Positions 63,100 through 64,000 of a stretch of DNA of 64,000 nt are shown one piece after another. How positions within the stretch are numbered: position 1 is the first letter of the stretch; each line of letters starts with the position of its first letter. Both the position numbers and the translations under genes were made by a program. Origin of the DNA: Trichomonas vaginalis G3 (lineage: Eukaryota; Parabasalia; Trichomonadida; Trichomonadidae); NCBI RefSeq assembly GCF_026262505.1, contig NC_067207.1:2612252-2676251 (forward strand). The letters are read 5' to 3'. Under the pieces are notes generated by a model, which was given only the letters and a program-made list of their open reading frames with translations, was not told the DNA's origin and did no database searches.

Positions 63100-64000
63100 T
63101 CTTTACTTTACATAACCGCCTGCTGCCATAAGTCTTTGACGCCAACCCATACCAGCTAATGAAGGTTGACTTGGTTTAGTTTGGAAACTAAACTTTGGTT
63201 TTGGTTTATCTTCAGTTTTTGGTTTTTCTTCTTCTATCAGTTTTTCGTCACTTTTCGGTTCCTCTGACTTTACCCTACTTGCAGGAACGGTTGTGTCGTC
63301 AACATCTTCATAAATATCATATGCCATTTGTTTTTGTTTTCCTTTCAACTTTTTGTGTTTGTTGTAAAGTTTAGAATATTTCGACTCTAAGTCAATGAGA
63401 TGTTCTATAATGAACTGTTGGTCAGTGAAGTAAACTTTTCCATCTGTTGTCTCGAAAGCTCCCCGACTTCAATATTTTATTTGTGAGAGTCTGTTTCTTT
63501 TTTGAGATACTAGCCGTTCCATTTCTATGAAAAGTGACTTTGTAGTTAGGGTTTGTATTTCCAGACCTGGCACTTTTCTATTATTGAATTTTTCTCTTCA
63601 TCTGTAAGTTCTTTGACAGGTTTTGACAATGGTTCTGAACTTTTTGTTTGTGGTGTCAAATCTACCGTTTCAACTTCTTCGGTCATTTCATCTCAGTAAA
63701 AAATTTTAGTTTGGTTTGTTTTCAACTGGTTGTTGTTGTTTTTTAAGTCGGTCTAAAACTTCCTGAGGTATAGGAAGAACTTGACAAACACGTTGTGTAA
63801 CTGCTGGAAGCCGACAAATCCATCTTGAACCCATTTGTCTCAATGCTGTATTGTTCATTTCATCTCAGTAAAAAACTTTACATTCCCCACGTTTGAGGCG
63901 GTTGAGGTTGGTTATTGTTTACCATTGTTGTGCATGGTTATATCCTCTGTTAAAGAATCTTTCACCTTGGTCCATATAGTGTCCTGCTTGGTTATAGTAG
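63100..64000 (-). pseudogene. Polinton minus-strand coding remnants at the window edge
   Basis: A Lys/Glu/Pro-rich stretch (63103-63348) and further interrupted coding-like DNA up to the window end, on the same strand as the polymerase remnant. The family is not recognised. It continues beyond the window. Confidence 0.4.

Larger units (their letters stand above)
55772..64000. mobile_element. Broken Polinton/Maverick, cut off by the window end
   Basis: A large virus-like DNA element of the Polinton/Maverick class, which is abundant in T. vaginalis. Support: a protein-primed-type family B DNA polymerase remnant on the minus strand, a cluster of short unrelated coding remnants on the plus strand, and repeat blocks in opposite orientation. 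It looks clearly broken, with well over ten interruptions across its parts, and contains one assembly gap. The protein parts remain readable, so I would call it of moderate rather than great age. The left limit is set by the A-run; the right limit lies beyond 64000. No integrase or capsid gene could be recognised with confidence. Confidence 0.65.

Noticed and set aside
1-64000. tRNA and rRNA genes
   Set aside because: I looked for cloverleaf-like arms and conserved rRNA words and found none I could support by eye.

Overview
ORGANISM. The window reads as nuclear DNA of a trichomonad, most likely Trichomonas vaginalis or a close relative. The evidence is: very AT-rich spacers; intron-free, densely packed protein genes; short 5' leaders, several with a TCA-Y-T/A initiator close to the ATG; tandem BspA-like leucine-rich-repeat genes; DUF3447-type ankyrin genes; and a dense load of DNA transposons (mariner, Mutator-like elements, short inverted-repeat elements and a Polinton/Maverick remnant). 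The species call is inference; no rRNA gene is present to fix it.

LAYOUT. 1-11 kb is a minus-strand cluster of BspA-like LRR genes in different states of decay: two almost erased copies (about 0.6-0.95 kb and 2.6-4.3 kb), one nearly complete gene (8949 down to 4559) split by a 1,138-bp inverted-repeat element and carrying one frameshift, and a 5'-truncated copy (about 11025 to 9411). 11.3-39.2 kb is the host gene core: SCY1-like pseudokinase, D-glutamate cyclase-like protein, Rab GTPase, type I surface protein, Vps41-like HOPS subunit, sugar-transporter-like MFS protein, ankyrin protein with an in-frame TAG, an unrecognised 426-aa protein, M3 metallopeptidase, large ubiquitin-specific protease, two adjacent coiled-coil proteins, and a small single-pass membrane protein.

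39.8-50.1 kb is a transposon nest. A 3,017-bp non-autonomous Mutator-type element with a perfect 10-bp target duplication contains a 652-bp hairpin-rich element with its own 9-bp duplication. About 100 bp further on lies a 6,598-bp Mutator-like element (9-bp duplication, 124-bp inverted repeats with four GGCGTCC boxes at mirrored spacing). It carries a decayed transposase, a divergently transcribed intact passenger gene of 368 aa, and a mariner whose transposase frame is open. A 414-bp inverted-repeat element and a 22-bp-stem palindrome adjoin it. 50.1-54.9 kb returns to host genes: an ankyrin protein with nearly identical repeats and a Rap/RalGAP-type GTPase activator. From about 55.77 kb to the window end is a broken Polinton/Maverick with repeat blocks, coding remnants, a protein-primed DNA polymerase B remnant and one 25-N assembly gap.

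HOW IT FITS TOGETHER. The host genes are unrelated single-gene units. Rab, Vps41-like, SCY1-like and RapGAP-like proteins all point to endomembrane traffic and small-GTPase control, but nothing suggests they are co-regulated. The most unusual structure is the 6.6-kb Mutator-like element with an intact cargo gene beside a dead transposase, the two separated by a divergent intergenic region built on a perfect 65-bp duplication.
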